This document shows, one piece after another, positions 14,480-15,025 of a stretch of 15,025 nucleotides of DNA. A program made the position numbers and the translations under genes. The stretch is from Bacteroidia bacterium (GTDB taxonomy: Bacteria > Bacteroidota > Bacteroidia > UKL13-3): assembly GCA_022402405.1 (NCBI GenBank), contig JAKRSG010000177.1:1-15025 (forward strand), read 5' to 3'. The number at the start of each line of letters is the position of its first letter. Within the stretch, counting starts at the first letter, position 1. Under the pieces are notes generated by a model. The model saw nothing but the letters and a program-made list of their open reading frames with translations, did not search any database and was not told the DNA's origin.

Positions 14480-15025
14480 ATGAAACGTATTATTTTTATT
14501 ATTCTATTTTTTTACAACATGAGTGCACAAGCAAAAGATACTATTTATTATGTGTTCGACCCAATGTGTGGTTGGTGTTATGGATTTTCGCATGTAATAA
14601 ATGATGCTGCAAAAGCCTACGAAAAAGATTTTGAATTTGTGGTTATTAGCGGTGGAATGGTGGTAGGCGAAAGGGAAGGATTAATAGGAGATTTTGCCGA
14701 TTATATTTTAGGTGTTTACAAAAGATTAGAAGAAACAGCAGGCGTAAAAATAGGTGAACCTTACTTGCAGAAATTACGAGATAAAACCTTGTATTCATCC
14801 TCTGTAGTTCCATCTATTGCTATGGTAGTTTTTGAAGAATTTAAACCAAACAAAATGGTTGAGTTTGCAGGCGCGGTGCAAAAAGCCATGTTCGTAGATG
14901 GTTTAGATTTGCGTTCAGATGAGGTGTATAAAAAGTTGGTTCAGCCATATGGCATTGATACCACTTTATTTTTAAGCAAATTGCATAGTGAAGAGTACAA
15001 GAAAAAGGCCTTTGAAGGATTTCAA
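14480..15025 (+). CDS. Exported DsbA/FrnE-like thiol-disulfide protein (partial, 3' end outside window)
   Basis: The frame is open from the ATG at 14480 to the window edge, giving 182 codons. An N-terminal signal peptide (MKRIIFIILFFYNMSAQA) is followed by a thioredoxin-fold start, DTIYYVFDPMCGWCYGF, with the redox pair Cys30 and Cys33 in CGWC. The wording after it (FVVISGGMVVGERE, then SSSVVPSIAMVVFEE) matches the DsbA family branch that includes FrnE-like proteins, with the helical insert running to the edge. It is expected to act on thiols outside the cytoplasm. It follows the DUF6069 gene by 33 bp. Partner and substrate cannot be told. Confidence 0.87.
   Translation, partial: MKRIIFIILFFYNMSAQAKDTIYYVFDPMCGWCYGFSHVINDAAKAYEKDFEFVVISGGMVVGEREGLIGDFADYILGVYKRLEETAGVKIGEPYLQKLRDKTLYSSSVVPSIAMVVFEEFKPNKMVEFAGAVQKAMFVDGLDLRSDEVYKKLVQPYGIDTTLFLSKLHSEEYKKKAFEGFQ

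Overview
The window is AT-rich and reads as the chromosome of a member of the Bacteroidota. The support is a 47-bp type II-C style CRISPR repeat beginning GTTGTGATTTGC, several matches to the Bacteroidota promoter form TTG-N19-TAnnTTTG, and the family content (DUF4296 lipoprotein, DUF2279 protein, MutS2, a RAYT transposase). Start codons lack clear Shine-Dalgarno sites, and two genes (alkC-like and mutS2) appear to start with TTG. No species can be named.

Region 1 (1-5265) is a CRISPR locus. The last 27 codons of a protein end at 84. They are followed by one truncated repeat and 33 apparently identical full repeats with 33 spacers (100-2660), then a terminator-bearing flank (2661-2793). Next come an operator-like cluster, an archaeal-type ATPase gene (2866-3999), and cas2 and cas1 on the opposite strand. 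No cas9 and no tracrRNA anti-repeat lie in the window. If the system is complete, Cas9 is probably to the left, and the 27-residue tail could be its end (unproven). The decayed repeat is at the left, so the right end, towards cas1-cas2, is probably where new spacers enter. Each repeat carries a promoter-like TTG-N20-TAATATTG that would start transcription at the repeat-spacer border. The terminator at 2733-2766 sits where rightward crRNA transcription should stop.

Region 2 (5428-8041) is a tight rightward cluster: an AlkC-like DNA glycosylase with an Ig-like tail, a DUF1697 protein and a DUF2279 protein, with gaps of 3-4 bp. Region 3 (8016-10506) is a leftward series: yggS, a small zinc-ribbon protein, cvfB, and a shortened RAYT transposase whose first codons, and the last codons of cvfB, lie in a REP-palindrome cluster. 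Region 4 (10505-13336) holds a DUF4296 lipoprotein and mutS2, divergent from yggS with the two start codons overlapping in one CATG. Region 5 (13391-15025) holds a strong promoter with a dyad, yceI behind an 84-bp heptad-repeat leader, a DUF6069 membrane protein, and the start of an exported DsbA/FrnE-like thiol protein cut by the window edge.

The points most worth following are the repeat-embedded promoters, two near-identical but shifted spacers, a terminator-shaped spacer, the regulated and possibly leaderless ATPase between array and cas2, and heptanucleotide repeats that stop exactly at two start codons.
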